A DNA stretch of 64,000 nt from NCBI GenBank assembly GCA_965660625.1, contig CBFIAR010000016.1:22162-86161 (forward strand), given 5' to 3'. The translations under genes were made by a program, and so were the position numbers. This stretch comes from Glaciecola sp965660625. Lineage in GTDB: Bacteria > Pseudomonadota > Gammaproteobacteria > Enterobacterales > Alteromonadaceae. Below the pieces are notes generated by a model. The model ran no database searches. It was not told the origin of the DNA and was given only the letters and a program-made list of their open reading frames with translations. This document shows, piece after piece, positions 9,113 through 18,520 of this stretch (position 1 is the first letter of the stretch; the number at the start of each line of letters is the position of its first letter).

Positions 9113-10519
9113 ATGAATAAAAGTGCCACTTGGCTGTCTCCCCTGTGTCTTGTCATTGTTTTTTTTGCGACCCTAATAACAGAATGGACTGGGTATCAAG
9201 CACCTGCCCAGTTAGCTATTGTGATGTTAGCGCTCTTTACTCTACTCGAATGGCAACACTTGGATTTAACAGCCAAAGTGATCACGATGCTTGCAATCGG
9301 CTTAACCCTCACATTACTTTCACTATCCCAGATCTCCTTTCACCAGTTGAGTATGCTGTGCGGCAGTATGGCCTTTTTTGCTTTCTTTTTAATTGCTTTA
9401 GGCATATTAAAAGAAGCGGCGTTAAGCTCTCAATCAGTGAAGTTAACCGGCCTTGCCTTATTACAACAGAAGCCTGTGAGGCGTTATGCTTTACTTACCT
9501 TTGCCAGCCATTTATTAGGCATATTAATGAGTGTCGGCGCACTCAATTTGTTAGGCACCATGATCCAACGTAGTCTATACGACAATAACGACACTGTTGA
9601 CATTCGCGTGCGCAGCGCAAGACAGCGTCGCATGATGTTAGCGGTTCTTCGCGGATTTTGCAGCATACCACTCTGGGCCCCTACATCCGTGACTATTACC
9701 CTTTTAGTCACCACCATTCCTAACCTGCAGTGGATAGATATTATTCCCTACGGCTTGTACATGGCTCTTGCTATTCTTTTGTTTGGTGTCTGGCTCGACC
9801 ACTTTCAAGCGCCCAAATATCTGGGTCATCTGGTACCCGCTATTTCAAATAATGTATCGGATTTGAAAGTGAGTTACCCTATCGCAATCGTTGTTGGCTC
9901 GTTAACATTGCTGTCTGTTCTACTGATGTTTAGTACACCCTTGCGACCTATCTCTGCGGTATTAATTAGCGCGCCAATAGTAAGTATAGCGTGGATATTT
10001 GGTCAATTTTATCGCTGCCACAGCAAACAAAATACGCTGCAACTAACCGTAAATCGTTTTACCTCTGATATATTTTTTAGACTGACATTACAGCGGTCAG
10101 AAATTGTGTTTTTTGCTGGTTCAGTGCTAATTGGTCGTTTATTATTAACGGTGCTGGATCTCGACTGGTTTGCACAACAAATAGCGCATCTGAACATGTC
10201 TGCTGCCCAGGTACTGGCTTTATCTTCTTGGATGATTTTTATTGCGGCACTTTTATTTGTTAACCCGATGATTTCCGTTACCTTAGTCGCAGGTGCTTTA
10301 TCGCAATTGCCTGGCATCGGAAACATGCCTGTTACCATTGCCCTAGTTATGATGGTCACTTGGGCAGCGGTCATAGGCAGTTCTCCCACAACTACCTCGG
10401 TGCGTATTAGCGCAAAAATTACCGGCATATCACCCTTTCATATGGGCATTAAATGGAACGGTTTATACAGTTTACTGGTACTTATTGTCTTAGATTTTTT
10501 CATTTTTATTTTTGTATAA
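9113..10519 (+). CDS. Multispan membrane protein, putative transporter
   Basis: The 468-residue product has about twelve hydrophobic segments spread over its whole length and no soluble domain. A basic loop (RVRSARQRRMM) lies near residue 165. The C-terminal half contains GSSPTTTSVRISAKITG between spans, which resembles the Ser/Thr/Pro-rich re-entrant hairpins of ion-transporter (SLC13/DASS-like) carriers. I do not recognise a named family with confidence. It stands alone between a divergent VOC gene and the acyl-CoA dehydrogenase pair, so a role in uptake of an organic anion is only a guess. Confidence 0.6.
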   Translation: MNKSATWLSPLCLVIVFFATLITEWTGYQAPAQLAIVMLALFTLLEWQHLDLTAKVITMLAIGLTLTLLSLSQISFHQLSMLCGSMAFFAFFLIALGILKEAALSSQSVKLTGLALLQQKPVRRYALLTFASHLLGILMSVGALNLLGTMIQRSLYDNNDTVDIRVRSARQRRMMLAVLRGFCSIPLWAPTSVTITLLVTTIPNLQWIDIIPYGLYMALAILLFGVWLDHFQAPKYLGHLVPAISNNVSDLKVSYPIAIVVGSLTLLSVLLMFSTPLRPISAVLISAPIVSIAWIFGQFYRCHSKQNTLQLTVNRFTSDIFFRLTLQRSEIVFFAGSVLIGRLLLTVLDLDWFAQQIAHLNMSAAQVLALSSWMIFIAALLFVNPMISVTLVAGALSQLPGIGNMPVTIALVMMVTWAAVIGSSPTTTSVRISAKITGISPFHMGIKWNGLYSLLVLIVLDFFIFIFV

Positions 10520-10655
10520 AAAGTAGACACTGAGCCTTGTTATGCCTTGATGTTTTATGGTTTTTTTGTTCCACTGTGCCGAACCATATTGGCTCTGTCG
10601 CTATTGTTGTGGTGACAGACATTCAATAAATTAAGTACAACGAAGGGTTTGCAAA

Positions 10656-11855
10656 ATGAATTTGAATTTCAGCGCCGAAGAAACAGATTTTCAAGAAGAA
10701 GTACGTCAGTTCTTGCAAGAAAAACTGCCAAAAGACATCGCAAAAAAAACCAGAGATGGCTTACATTTATCGAAAGACGAATATGTTCGGTGGCAGAAAA
10801 TACTCCATGCTCAAGGCTGGTCTGCTCCGAATTGGCCGGTTGAACATGGCGGAACAGCTTGGACGCCAACGCAAAAATATATTTTCGCAAATGAATGTGC
10901 CAAGGCCGGCGCACCCGATGTTATTCCATTTGGTTTAAAAATGGTCGCTCCCATTATTTATACCTTTGGCAACGAAGAGCAAAAGCAGCGTTTTCTGCCC
11001 GATATATTAGCAAGTAATGTGTGGTGGTGTCAGGGTTATTCGGAAACTGGTGCAGGTTCTGACCTTGCCGGTTTAAAAACCACGGCTGTTAGGGATGGAG
11101 ATGAATATATCGTTAACGGTACCAAAACATGGACTACCTTGGGTCAATATGCTGACTGGATATTCTGCCTAGTAAGAACCGGCTCAACCAGCACCAAAAA
11201 CCAAGAGGCCATCAGCTTCCTTCTGATTAACATGCACGACCCCAAAATTAACGTTTCACCTATTGTGCTAATCGATGGTAACCCTGAGGTGAATGAAGTC
11301 CACTTTGATGGTGTGCGTGTTCCGGTAGAAAACCTGATAGGAGTAGAAGGTCAGGGCTGGACATATGCAAAGATCCTATTGAGCCATGAACGCACAGGTA
11401 TCGCGCGTGTTGCTTTATCAAAAGAGCGTATCGTGCAATTAAAAGAATTGGCGCAAAGCGCTCCTGATGGTGCAAATAAGTTGCTTGACGACCCAATCTT
11501 TGCACAAAAAGTAGCGGACGTAGAAATCAACTTGTTGGCCTTAGAATACACGGAACTAAGAACACTCTCTGCAATCAGTACTGGTCAGGCGCCAGGACCA
11601 GAATCATCAATCTTAAAGATTGTTGGGACACAGGTTATTCAGGCCATCGATGAACTATATGTTGAGGCAGCAGGCTACTATTCAATGCCGTTTGTTCCTG
11701 AGCAGTTTACTGATGATTTTGAAGGCCAGCACATTGGCTCTGATATGCAAGCTAACACTGCACTTCGTTACTTCAATAATCGAAAAGCATCGATTTATGG
11801 CGGCAGTAACGAAATTCAAACTAACATTATCAGCAAAGCCGTTTTAGGCCTTTAA
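10656..11855 (+). CDS. Acyl-CoA dehydrogenase, first of an adjacent pair
   Basis: This 399-residue product has the FAD-dependent acyl-CoA dehydrogenase fold. It shows GWSAPNWPVEHGG, the flavin loop CQGYSETGAGSDLA, TWTTLGQYADW and a C-terminal YGGSNEIQTNI. The usual catalytic Glu of short-chain enzymes (YEGT) is replaced by Gly, so the base is probably the Glu in the SHERTGIAR helix, as in heteromeric or long-chain types. GAAGGG lies upstream of the ATG. The next gene, a second acyl-CoA dehydrogenase, begins 20 bp later, a layout typical of alpha2-beta2 enzymes such as those in sterol side-chain degradation. The substrate is unknown. Confidence 0.85.
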   Translation: MNLNFSAEETDFQEEVRQFLQEKLPKDIAKKTRDGLHLSKDEYVRWQKILHAQGWSAPNWPVEHGGTAWTPTQKYIFANECAKAGAPDVIPFGLKMVAPIIYTFGNEEQKQRFLPDILASNVWWCQGYSETGAGSDLAGLKTTAVRDGDEYIVNGTKTWTTLGQYADWIFCLVRTGSTSTKNQEAISFLLINMHDPKINVSPIVLIDGNPEVNEVHFDGVRVPVENLIGVEGQGWTYAKILLSHERTGIARVALSKERIVQLKELAQSAPDGANKLLDDPIFAQKVADVEINLLALEYTELRTLSAISTGQAPGPESSILKIVGTQVIQAIDELYVEAAGYYSMPFVPEQFTDDFEGQHIGSDMQANTALRYFNNRKASIYGGSNEIQTNIISKAVLGL

Positions 11856-11875
11856 CGTTGCATTAGGAGTTTATG

Positions 11876-12997
11876 ATGGACTTTTCATTAAGTAGCGAAC
11901 AACAAATGATCCAAGACAGTGTGTTGAAGTTTATTCGCAACGATTACGATTTTGATACACGCCGAAAAATACTAAAATCAGAAGCAGGCTACAGTCAAAA
12001 AAATTGGGATAAATTTGCAGAGCTCGGCTGGTTGATGCTGCCATTTACCGAAGAAGACGGTGGTTTGGGGGGCTCTATGGTCAATCTTATGCTGGTGATG
12101 GAAGAATTTGGCAAAGGTATGGTGGTTGAACCCTTCATTGCAACAGCGGTTATGGGTGGTGGATTAATTGCTGCCGCTGGTAATCAAGCACAAAAGGACG
12201 ATTACTTACCAAGAATTATGGCCGGTGAACTACAGCTAGCGTTCGCTTATGCGGAACCGCAAAGCCGCTATCAGTTAAACAGCGTGAGCTCCAATGTGAC
12301 TGAAAGCAATGGCGAGATTACGATTACCGGCCAAAAATCGCTTGTCTTAAATGGTAATCATGCAGACGTATTAATCGTTGCAGCACGAACGTCTGGTGAT
12401 ACAAATGATAACGATGGCATCAGCTTATTTCTGGTTGATGCAACTCACTCCAGCGTTAAACGAGCAGGTTATGCGAATGTTGACGGTCACCAAGCGGCGG
12501 ATATTTGGTTTGAAAATACACCAGTGCTAGGACTATTAGGTGAAAAAGGCAAGGCGCTGCCTATCATCGAAAATATTATCGATAAAGCCACCTTAGCAGT
12601 ATGCGCCGAAGCCGTTGGCGCTATGCAGATTGCCCATGAGCGTACGCTGGAATATGCAAAAACACGCAAACAGTTCGGCCGCACTATCGGCTCTTTCCAA
12701 GCAATACAACACCGACTAGTCAATATGTTTATAGAGCACCAACAGGCGAAATCGATCTTGTTAATGGCAGTATTGAAAATGGACAGCAACAACGGCAGTG
12801 ATGCAAAAGCATTATCAGCAGCGAAGAGTCGGATTGGCAAAGCGGCTAATTTAGTGGGTCGTGAAACAATACAAATCCATGGTGGCATCGGGATGACCGA
12901 TGAGATTGATGTGGGCCATATATTCAAACGCTTAACCACCATTCAATTTTTGTTTGGTAGCACGGATATGCATACAAAACGTTTTGCATCTTTATAA
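11876..12997 (+). CDS. Acyl-CoA dehydrogenase, second of an adjacent pair
   Basis: This acyl-CoA dehydrogenase-like protein has 373 residues. It shows GWLMLPFTEEDGGLGG, an altered flavin loop FAYAEPQSRYQL, EYAKTRKQFGRTIGSFQAIQH, IQIHGGIGMTDE and the C-terminal LFGSTDMH where catalytic subunits usually carry Glu. The degenerate flavin loop and the missing Glu suggest that it is the non-catalytic or FAD-sharing partner of the preceding protein. Two ATGs occur at 11873 and 11876. AGGAG at 11865-11869 is better spaced (6 bp) for the second. The esterase gene follows 35 bp downstream, so three genes may form one operon. Confidence 0.83.
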   Translation: MDFSLSSEQQMIQDSVLKFIRNDYDFDTRRKILKSEAGYSQKNWDKFAELGWLMLPFTEEDGGLGGSMVNLMLVMEEFGKGMVVEPFIATAVMGGGLIAAAGNQAQKDDYLPRIMAGELQLAFAYAEPQSRYQLNSVSSNVTESNGEITITGQKSLVLNGNHADVLIVAARTSGDTNDNDGISLFLVDATHSSVKRAGYANVDGHQAADIWFENTPVLGLLGEKGKALPIIENIIDKATLAVCAEAVGAMQIAHERTLEYAKTRKQFGRTIGSFQAIQHRLVNMFIEHQQAKSILLMAVLKMDSNNGSDAKALSAAKSRIGKAANLVGRETIQIHGGIGMTDEIDVGHIFKRLTTIQFLFGSTDMHTKRFASL

Positions 12998-13032
12998 GTG
13001 ACCCGGTAAATCAGTCACCGGATACTCTGCGG

Positions 13033-14784
13033 GTGATAAGTCAGGGTGAAATTGTGGGTTTTGAAAGCGAGTACGGTAACCATGCTTGGATCGGTATTCC
13101 TTTTGCAACTCCTCCCGTAGGCGACTTGCGCTGGAAAGCACCTAAGGCCGCGCTAGCGTTTGACGCCAAGGTCTTTGCAGCGATAGAGCATGGTTCACCA
13201 TGCTCCCAATATGCAGGAGGGTTGGGTGGCGTGCCGGGCGAGCCAGGTACCGTGAGCGGCAGTGAAGACTGTTTGTATTTATCAGTCTATGCACCAAAGC
13301 GCTCTAGAACTGATATTAAGCAGGCAGATAAGAAGTTGCCCGTCATGGTTTGGGTGCACGGCGGTGCTAATAAAGAAGGTAGTGGCTCGTTATACGACGG
13401 TTCACGATTGGCAGCTGAGCAGAACGTCATTGTTATTAGCATCAATTATCGTTTAGGCCCTTTTGGTTGGTTTTTACATCCCGCGTTAAATGAAAATGGT
13501 TCAGCGCTCGATAAAAGCGGAAATTACGGCACATTAGATATTATTCAGTCGCTCAACTGGGTAAAAGAAAATGTCTCCGGATTTGGTGGTGATGCAGATA
13601 ATGTCACCGTGTTTGGTGAATCTGCCGGCGGTTTCAACACATTCAGTTTAATGTTAAGCCCAATAGCCAAAGGTTTGTTCCATAAAGCCATTTCGCAAAG
13701 TGGTCGACTCAGCTTGACCTCGGTCGACGCCGCTGCAAATTTTGTAGAAGATAAGGGCGACGAATTTTCATCTCAACAAGTGGAAATTCACCTGCATGCT
13801 ATACAAAAACCAGATAAGGGTAGTAGCGCAAGTAGCAACAAAATCGATATCAAAACAGCAATAGGTAACAGCTCAAAGCAAGAAAGAGCGAGATTTTTAA
13901 AAGGGCTGAGTGCAGCAGAAATTCTGGGTGCTTATCAACAACCTGGGAAACCAATTAAAGCCCGCAACCCAGATTTAATTGCCGATGGCTTTGTATTGCC
14001 AATAGGCGATCCGGCCGAGTTGTTTAGCAACCCGAGTAAGCATAACAATGTGCCATTGATTGCTGGTACTAATCGAGATGAAAGTAAGCTTTACCAGTTT
14101 AAAAACCCTGATTTAGTCGATACTTATTTGGGTTTTTATTCCATCGTAAGAGACCAAAACAAATATGATGCATTGGCTGAGTATCCCTCCCGCATGTGGA
14201 AATTTAACGGCGTTGATAATTTTGCCGAAGCACTGAGCCTGTCTATGCCAGGAAAAGTCTGGGCCTACCGATTCGACTGGGATGAACAAGCTAGACCCTT
14301 AGGCATACAGATTGATCGTTTGATCGGTGCTGGTCACGGTATGGAAATTCCTTTCGTGTTTGGATTTACGGATAAAAGTGAGATCTGGCAGCAAATGTAC
14401 AACGAAGACAATGAAGCAACCAGAGAAGCGCTGTCAAAACGCATGCGCAACTACTGGGCCGAGTTTGCTTATAGTGGAGATCCGTCAAAGGGTTCAGATG
14501 GAAAGGGCGTAAAATGGACACCTTGGAATAGCGTAAATCCAAACGCTGATAAATATTTAGTGTTAGATACTGAAGCCGATGGCGGTATTCGCATGACCAA
14601 TAAAGTAGTGACTTTAGCCTCCATTGAGAAAGATCTGCTCTCGGATACTCGCCTACCAAAGCCCAAAGACAAATGCAGCGTTTTTGCAGTGCTGGTGAGA
14701 GGAGCAGATACTCACTGGCCAGAATCTGAGTACAACGACAAGCTTTCTGGCGAATGTGCAAAGTTCCCTCTGCTCGATGACTGA
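13033..14784 (+). CDS. Type-B carboxylesterase
   Basis: The 583-residue product is a carboxylesterase/lipase of the COesterase family. It has GIPFATPPVGDLRW near the start, SEDCLYLSVYAP, the oxyanion VWVHGGA and the nucleophile elbow GESAGG with Ser197. Glu350 (NRDES) and His435 (GAGHGMEIPFVFG) complete the triad. It hydrolyses carboxylic esters, and fatty-acyl or aryl esters are typical of the family. The annotated start is a GTG at 13033 without a good ribosome-binding site. The frame is open further upstream into the preceding gene, so the real start could be a little earlier. It ends directly against the stop of the convergent esterase gene at 14785. Confidence 0.85.
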   Translation: MISQGEIVGFESEYGNHAWIGIPFATPPVGDLRWKAPKAALAFDAKVFAAIEHGSPCSQYAGGLGGVPGEPGTVSGSEDCLYLSVYAPKRSRTDIKQADKKLPVMVWVHGGANKEGSGSLYDGSRLAAEQNVIVISINYRLGPFGWFLHPALNENGSALDKSGNYGTLDIIQSLNWVKENVSGFGGDADNVTVFGESAGGFNTFSLMLSPIAKGLFHKAISQSGRLSLTSVDAAANFVEDKGDEFSSQQVEIHLHAIQKPDKGSSASSNKIDIKTAIGNSSKQERARFLKGLSAAEILGAYQQPGKPIKARNPDLIADGFVLPIGDPAELFSNPSKHNNVPLIAGTNRDESKLYQFKNPDLVDTYLGFYSIVRDQNKYDALAEYPSRMWKFNGVDNFAEALSLSMPGKVWAYRFDWDEQARPLGIQIDRLIGAGHGMEIPFVFGFTDKSEIWQQMYNEDNEATREALSKRMRNYWAEFAYSGDPSKGSDGKGVKWTPWNSVNPNADKYLVLDTEADGGIRMTNKVVTLASIEKDLLSDTRLPKPKDKCSVFAVLVRGADTHWPESEYNDKLSGECAKFPLLDD

Positions 14785-15990
14785 TTATTTTATCCAAACA
14801 CCCGAATCGTTATTCTTATAACCTAAAGCACGATAAGCTGCATCTACCAGGCTCTGGCCACGCTCATTCAGTAATATGCCATTGCCCATTTGGGTCATGG
14901 TATAGCTGAAAGCCAAACCACATTCAGGATCAGCAAAGCCGATAGAGCCGCCGGCGCCGACGTGGCCAAAAGCTTGGTCACCAAGAATGACTGAGTGACG
15001 ATTTGCGGCGTTGAGCAGATGACGATTATCCACGGACTTCATGAAGCCCGGCCCAAACCGAGTGGGCTGCAGAAGTGTAAAATCTTTCTGTGTTGCAGTG
15101 GACACCATACTCATACTTTTTAAACGTTCAGGCGAAACTAGACTGCCATCATTCATCGCTAAGGGTTGATACATCGCTACCTGACCACGCGCATTGGAAA
15201 TACCGCCTGCACCACCAATTTCTGCTTTGTAGGCCTCAAGATCATCCGGTTTCCATCCTCCAGTGTTAAAATACGACAGAGCTTGAACTGAGCTAGGCTC
15301 GGTCATTAACTTGATCCCGAAATCAAGTATTAGGTCATCTGGTTTTGGCACATAGGGGATCATTGGGGCAATGCTGCGATTGAAGCTGTCGGGAATACCA
15401 ATCCAGAAATCTGCGCCAGTTGGGCCCGCTACTTCATCAGCAAAGAAAGTGCCGAGTGATTTTCCGGACACTCGGCGAACCAGTTCGCCAACAGTCCAAC
15501 CGAAGCTCACCATGTGATAACCATTGCGAGTGCCAGGCTCCCAAAATGGTTGCTCTTCTTCCAGGCGCTTAATCATATAGTCCCAATCATAAAAACCACC
15601 GGGCTTTATCGGCTCGCGAAATGCGGGTAGGCCACTCTCGTGGTTAAGCATCATCGCCACGGTGGTATTTTCCTTACCATGCTTACCATACTCAGGCCAA
15701 TAATCGGTCACCAGCGCGTTCACATCGAGCAGCCCTCTATCAATTAAGATATGTGCACACAGCGCGGTAGCTGCTTTGGTGCATGAGAATACGATAGACA
15801 CAGTATCGCGTTCCCAAGGTTCACCCGTTGCACGATTGGCAACGCCACCCCATAAATCCACCATGATTTCGCCGTTCACACTAAGGCAAACAGAGGCGCC
15901 TGACTCTCCTCTTTCAGAGAAATTACGTTCAAATTCGGACTGTAACTCGGCAAATTTTGGCTTGCACTGACCTTTTACTAATGTAGGCAT
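14785..15990 (-). CDS. Serine hydrolase of the beta-lactamase/EstB type
   Basis: The 401-residue product is a class C beta-lactamase-fold esterase. The catalytic SCTK tetrad supplies Ser69 and Lys72. The Tyr of NGYHMVSFGWTVGEL fits the second motif, and HVGAGGSIGFADP is the C-terminal HxG-type motif. There is no signal peptide, which fits the cytoplasmic EstB-like esterases rather than penicillin-binding proteins or true beta-lactamases. The gene is convergent with the type-B carboxylesterase and lies 135 bp downstream of an acyl-CoA dehydrogenase gene on the same strand. That places it in an ester and acyl-CoA catabolic neighbourhood. Confidence 0.85.
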   Translation of the reverse strand: MPTLVKGQCKPKFAELQSEFERNFSERGESGASVCLSVNGEIMVDLWGGVANRATGEPWERDTVSIVFSCTKAATALCAHILIDRGLLDVNALVTDYWPEYGKHGKENTTVAMMLNHESGLPAFREPIKPGGFYDWDYMIKRLEEEQPFWEPGTRNGYHMVSFGWTVGELVRRVSGKSLGTFFADEVAGPTGADFWIGIPDSFNRSIAPMIPYVPKPDDLILDFGIKLMTEPSSVQALSYFNTGGWKPDDLEAYKAEIGGAGGISNARGQVAMYQPLAMNDGSLVSPERLKSMSMVSTATQKDFTLLQPTRFGPGFMKSVDNRHLLNAANRHSVILGDQAFGHVGAGGSIGFADPECGLAFSYTMTQMGNGILLNERGQSLVDAAYRALGYKNNDSGVWIK

Positions 15991-16125
15991 TGAGTGTCTC
16001 GATTAGTCTAGTTGATGATAAAAAACGCATGCTTTGCATTGAGGACTTGATAAGGAAGTCCTCAACAAATTCACCGGTCGCGATTTGCAATAGCAAAACC
16101 TTAATCTTGTGCCATTTTTACGTAG

Positions 16126-17292
16126 TCATCGACCTAAAATGCCGCGTGCTATCACTTCTTTCATAATTTCTGAGGTACCGGCATAAATTGTCTGAATACG
16201 GGCGTCACGATAAAAACGAGAGATTGGATACTCATCGGTATAGCCATAGCCACCGAACAATTGTAGACACTCGTTTATCAATGATACCTGCATTTCTGTT
16301 GCCGCTAATTTTAGCATTGCAGCATCGGTTACGGTCATTTCGTCGCGTTGGTATTTGAGCATGTGCTTTTCTAAAAGAGCACGACATAGTTCGAGCTCCG
16401 TTTGACACTGCGCTAACTTAAATCGCGTATTTTGGAACTGTGATACTGATTGGCCGAATGCTTTGCGTTCCCTAACATACTCACAGGTTAAATCTAATGC
16501 GCCTTGAGCATGACCAATTGCCTGCACCGCACAGCCGAGGCGTTCACGCGGCAATTCTTGCATTAAATACACGAAACCTTTGCCTTCTTCGCCGAGTAAA
16601 GCGTCGCTTGGGATGCGCATATTTTCAAAAAACAATTCACCCGTATCGCTGCTGTGCTGACCTATTTTTTCAATTGGCTTGCCTGTTGAGAAACCAGGAA
16701 GACTAGTATCAACTAAAAACAAAGAGATACCTTTAGAACCCGCATTGATGTCTGTTTTAGCGCACACGATAATCATGTTGGCTTCGTTACCATTAGTGAT
16801 GAAGGTTTTAGAACCATTTAATATATAATCATCGCCGTCCTTGATGGCTTTGGTACGGATATTAGCAAGATCACTGCCGGCACCGGGTTCGGTCATAGCA
16901 AGTGCGGTTAATACTTCACCTGTCACCATTGCAGGTAGCCAGCGGTCTTGTTGCTCTTGGTTACCAATATGCAGCAGGTAAGGGGCAACAATATTAGCGT
17001 GAATATTATATCCGGTGGCTAGGGCATGGAGATTCAGGCGACACATTTCTTCTTGGATCATTTGGCAGACATCAAAACTAGCGTCTGCAGCACCATACTT
17101 TTCTGGAAAATCCACCAGCAGCAAACCCGCGCTACCCATGGTATTCCACATTTCCCGCGGCATTTTATGGTTTTTCTCCCATGAATCGTAATGCGGCACG
17201 ACCTCTTGCTCTAAGAAACGCAAAACCATATCGCGAAAAAGTTGGATTTCTTCTTTTTTGTTGTCATCTGCTGCAGACATTACTTCCGACAT
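16126..17292 (-). CDS. Acyl-CoA dehydrogenase, long-chain-like
   Basis: The 388-residue acyl-CoA dehydrogenase has the flavin loop ALAMTEPGAGSDLA, TFITNGNEANMIIV, ERKAFGQSVSQFQNTRFKLA, LFGGYGYTDEYPISRFYRD and the C-terminal YAGTSEIMKEVIARGILGR. Ala replaces the short-chain catalytic Glu in YAGTSEI. A Glu in the helix LMQELPRERLG could act instead, as in long-chain and isovaleryl-type enzymes. The gene diverges from an AraC-type regulator across 175 bp, so it is the most likely target of that regulator. The exact acyl substrate is not resolved. Confidence 0.87.
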   Translation of the reverse strand: MSEVMSAADDNKKEEIQLFRDMVLRFLEQEVVPHYDSWEKNHKMPREMWNTMGSAGLLLVDFPEKYGAADASFDVCQMIQEEMCRLNLHALATGYNIHANIVAPYLLHIGNQEQQDRWLPAMVTGEVLTALAMTEPGAGSDLANIRTKAIKDGDDYILNGSKTFITNGNEANMIIVCAKTDINAGSKGISLFLVDTSLPGFSTGKPIEKIGQHSSDTGELFFENMRIPSDALLGEEGKGFVYLMQELPRERLGCAVQAIGHAQGALDLTCEYVRERKAFGQSVSQFQNTRFKLAQCQTELELCRALLEKHMLKYQRDEMTVTDAAMLKLAATEMQVSLINECLQLFGGYGYTDEYPISRFYRDARIQTIYAGTSEIMKEVIARGILGR

Positions 17293-17395
17293 GTAAACCT
17301 CGTTGTTGTGTACTTAAAAATAATCACCAATGGCTGAAGTATTGACAAACCGACGTTCACTAGCAATGAGAAATAAAGTCATTTATTTAGCATAT

Positions 17396-17466
17396 ACGGA
17401 CATACTTATTTAACTCTTTTTTATAAAGTGCTTTAATAAACCAATATATTGTTAAAAACGGACATA
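17396..17466. promoter_or_regulatory. Paired 9-bp direct repeats upstream of an AraC regulator
   Basis: The 9-mer ACGGACATA occurs at 17396-17404 and again at 17458-17466, 62 bp apart, which is close to six helical turns. Both lie in the divergent gap between the acyl-CoA dehydrogenase and AraC genes, and the second copy touches the AraC start codon. They could be operator half-sites, but no experiment supports this. Confidence 0.3.
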
Positions 17467-17467
17467 A

Positions 17468-18514
17468 ATGTCACTTGAAAATAACTTCGTAAATCAACAT
17501 ACCATTGCCAGTTACTTTGCTCGAATACATCTGCATAACGGTATGTTGCTGGGCGGAAATGAACAGCAGTTTTTAGCCCGCGCAGCGCTAAAGCCTGCAC
17601 AACTGGAACAAGAACGTTCGCGAGTATTGCCTAAACAATTAGCGAGTATTGTACAAAGTTGTTGGCGAATCGGGGGTGATGAATTTTTGGGGTTTACCGC
17701 GCAAAAAGTCAAAATAGGCATGTTTAGCTTATTAGCAGAACGCTTGATTCATTGTAAAACGCTAGAGGAAGTGTTTATCCAAACAGCCGCTTTTTACAAT
17801 ATAACAGGCGACCAATTGCAAGTTACGATCAATAAAGCAGGCGCACAAGTGGCAATTACGCTAAATGCAAACTTTAAACCTAAGAGTCAACATTCATCAC
17901 CTAATAGCTTGTTGAACGATCTATTGTTATTAGTCTGCCATCGATTTTCTAGTTGGTTAGTCGGGCAAGTTATCCCCCTGATCAAAGTAGAAATGCAGCA
18001 CGCAAAGCCCGCTCATCACGAGGAGTACAGATTAATGTACCCCTGCCCTTGTAGCTACGAAAACACAAATTGTGCATTGTTATTTAATTCAAACCATTTG
18101 AATATGCCCGTAGTTAGAGGCAAGAGGGAATTAGTGAGCTACCTGAAACAACTCCCATTGCAATGGTTTAAAAAACAATCATATTACGACACCTACAGTG
18201 CGAAAGTAATGCGATTATTAGAAAGTGCTGCATTGGATAATGAGTCCAATTTAGACAGTGTGGCAGCAAAGCTGAACATGACCTCAAGAACCTTACGTCG
18301 TAAGTTAATTGCAGAGGGCAGTGGCTTTCAACAATTGAAAGATAATGTTAGAAGAGACAAAGCCATCAGCCTGTTTGAACAGCCTAACTTATCCATAGCG
18401 CAAATCAGTATCGCCGTGGGTTTTACGGAGCTGGCGACTTTTTCTCGTGCATTTAAACATTGGACTGGTGTATCACCGAGTACCTACCGCAATTATCGTG
18501 GGTTAATGTTGTAA
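17468..18514 (+). CDS. AraC-family regulator (OruR/ArgR-like N-terminal domain)
   Basis: The 348-residue regulator has a ~230-residue N-terminal sensing domain of the AraC_binding/OruR type and a C-terminal double helix-turn-helix. The DNA-binding part runs from LDSVAAKLNMTSRTLRRKL to ISIAVGFTELATFSRAFKHWTGVSPSTYR, which are the classic AraC helix signatures. Regulators of this subgroup often control catabolic genes beside them in gammaproteobacteria. It diverges from the acyl-CoA dehydrogenase gene at 16126-17292 and probably controls that gene and itself. The effector is unknown. Confidence 0.87.
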   Translation: MSLENNFVNQHTIASYFARIHLHNGMLLGGNEQQFLARAALKPAQLEQERSRVLPKQLASIVQSCWRIGGDEFLGFTAQKVKIGMFSLLAERLIHCKTLEEVFIQTAAFYNITGDQLQVTINKAGAQVAITLNANFKPKSQHSSPNSLLNDLLLLVCHRFSSWLVGQVIPLIKVEMQHAKPAHHEEYRLMYPCPCSYENTNCALLFNSNHLNMPVVRGKRELVSYLKQLPLQWFKKQSYYDTYSAKVMRLLESAALDNESNLDSVAAKLNMTSRTLRRKLIAEGSGFQQLKDNVRRDKAISLFEQPNLSIAQISIAVGFTELATFSRAFKHWTGVSPSTYRNYRGLML

Positions 18515-18520
18515 AAGACC

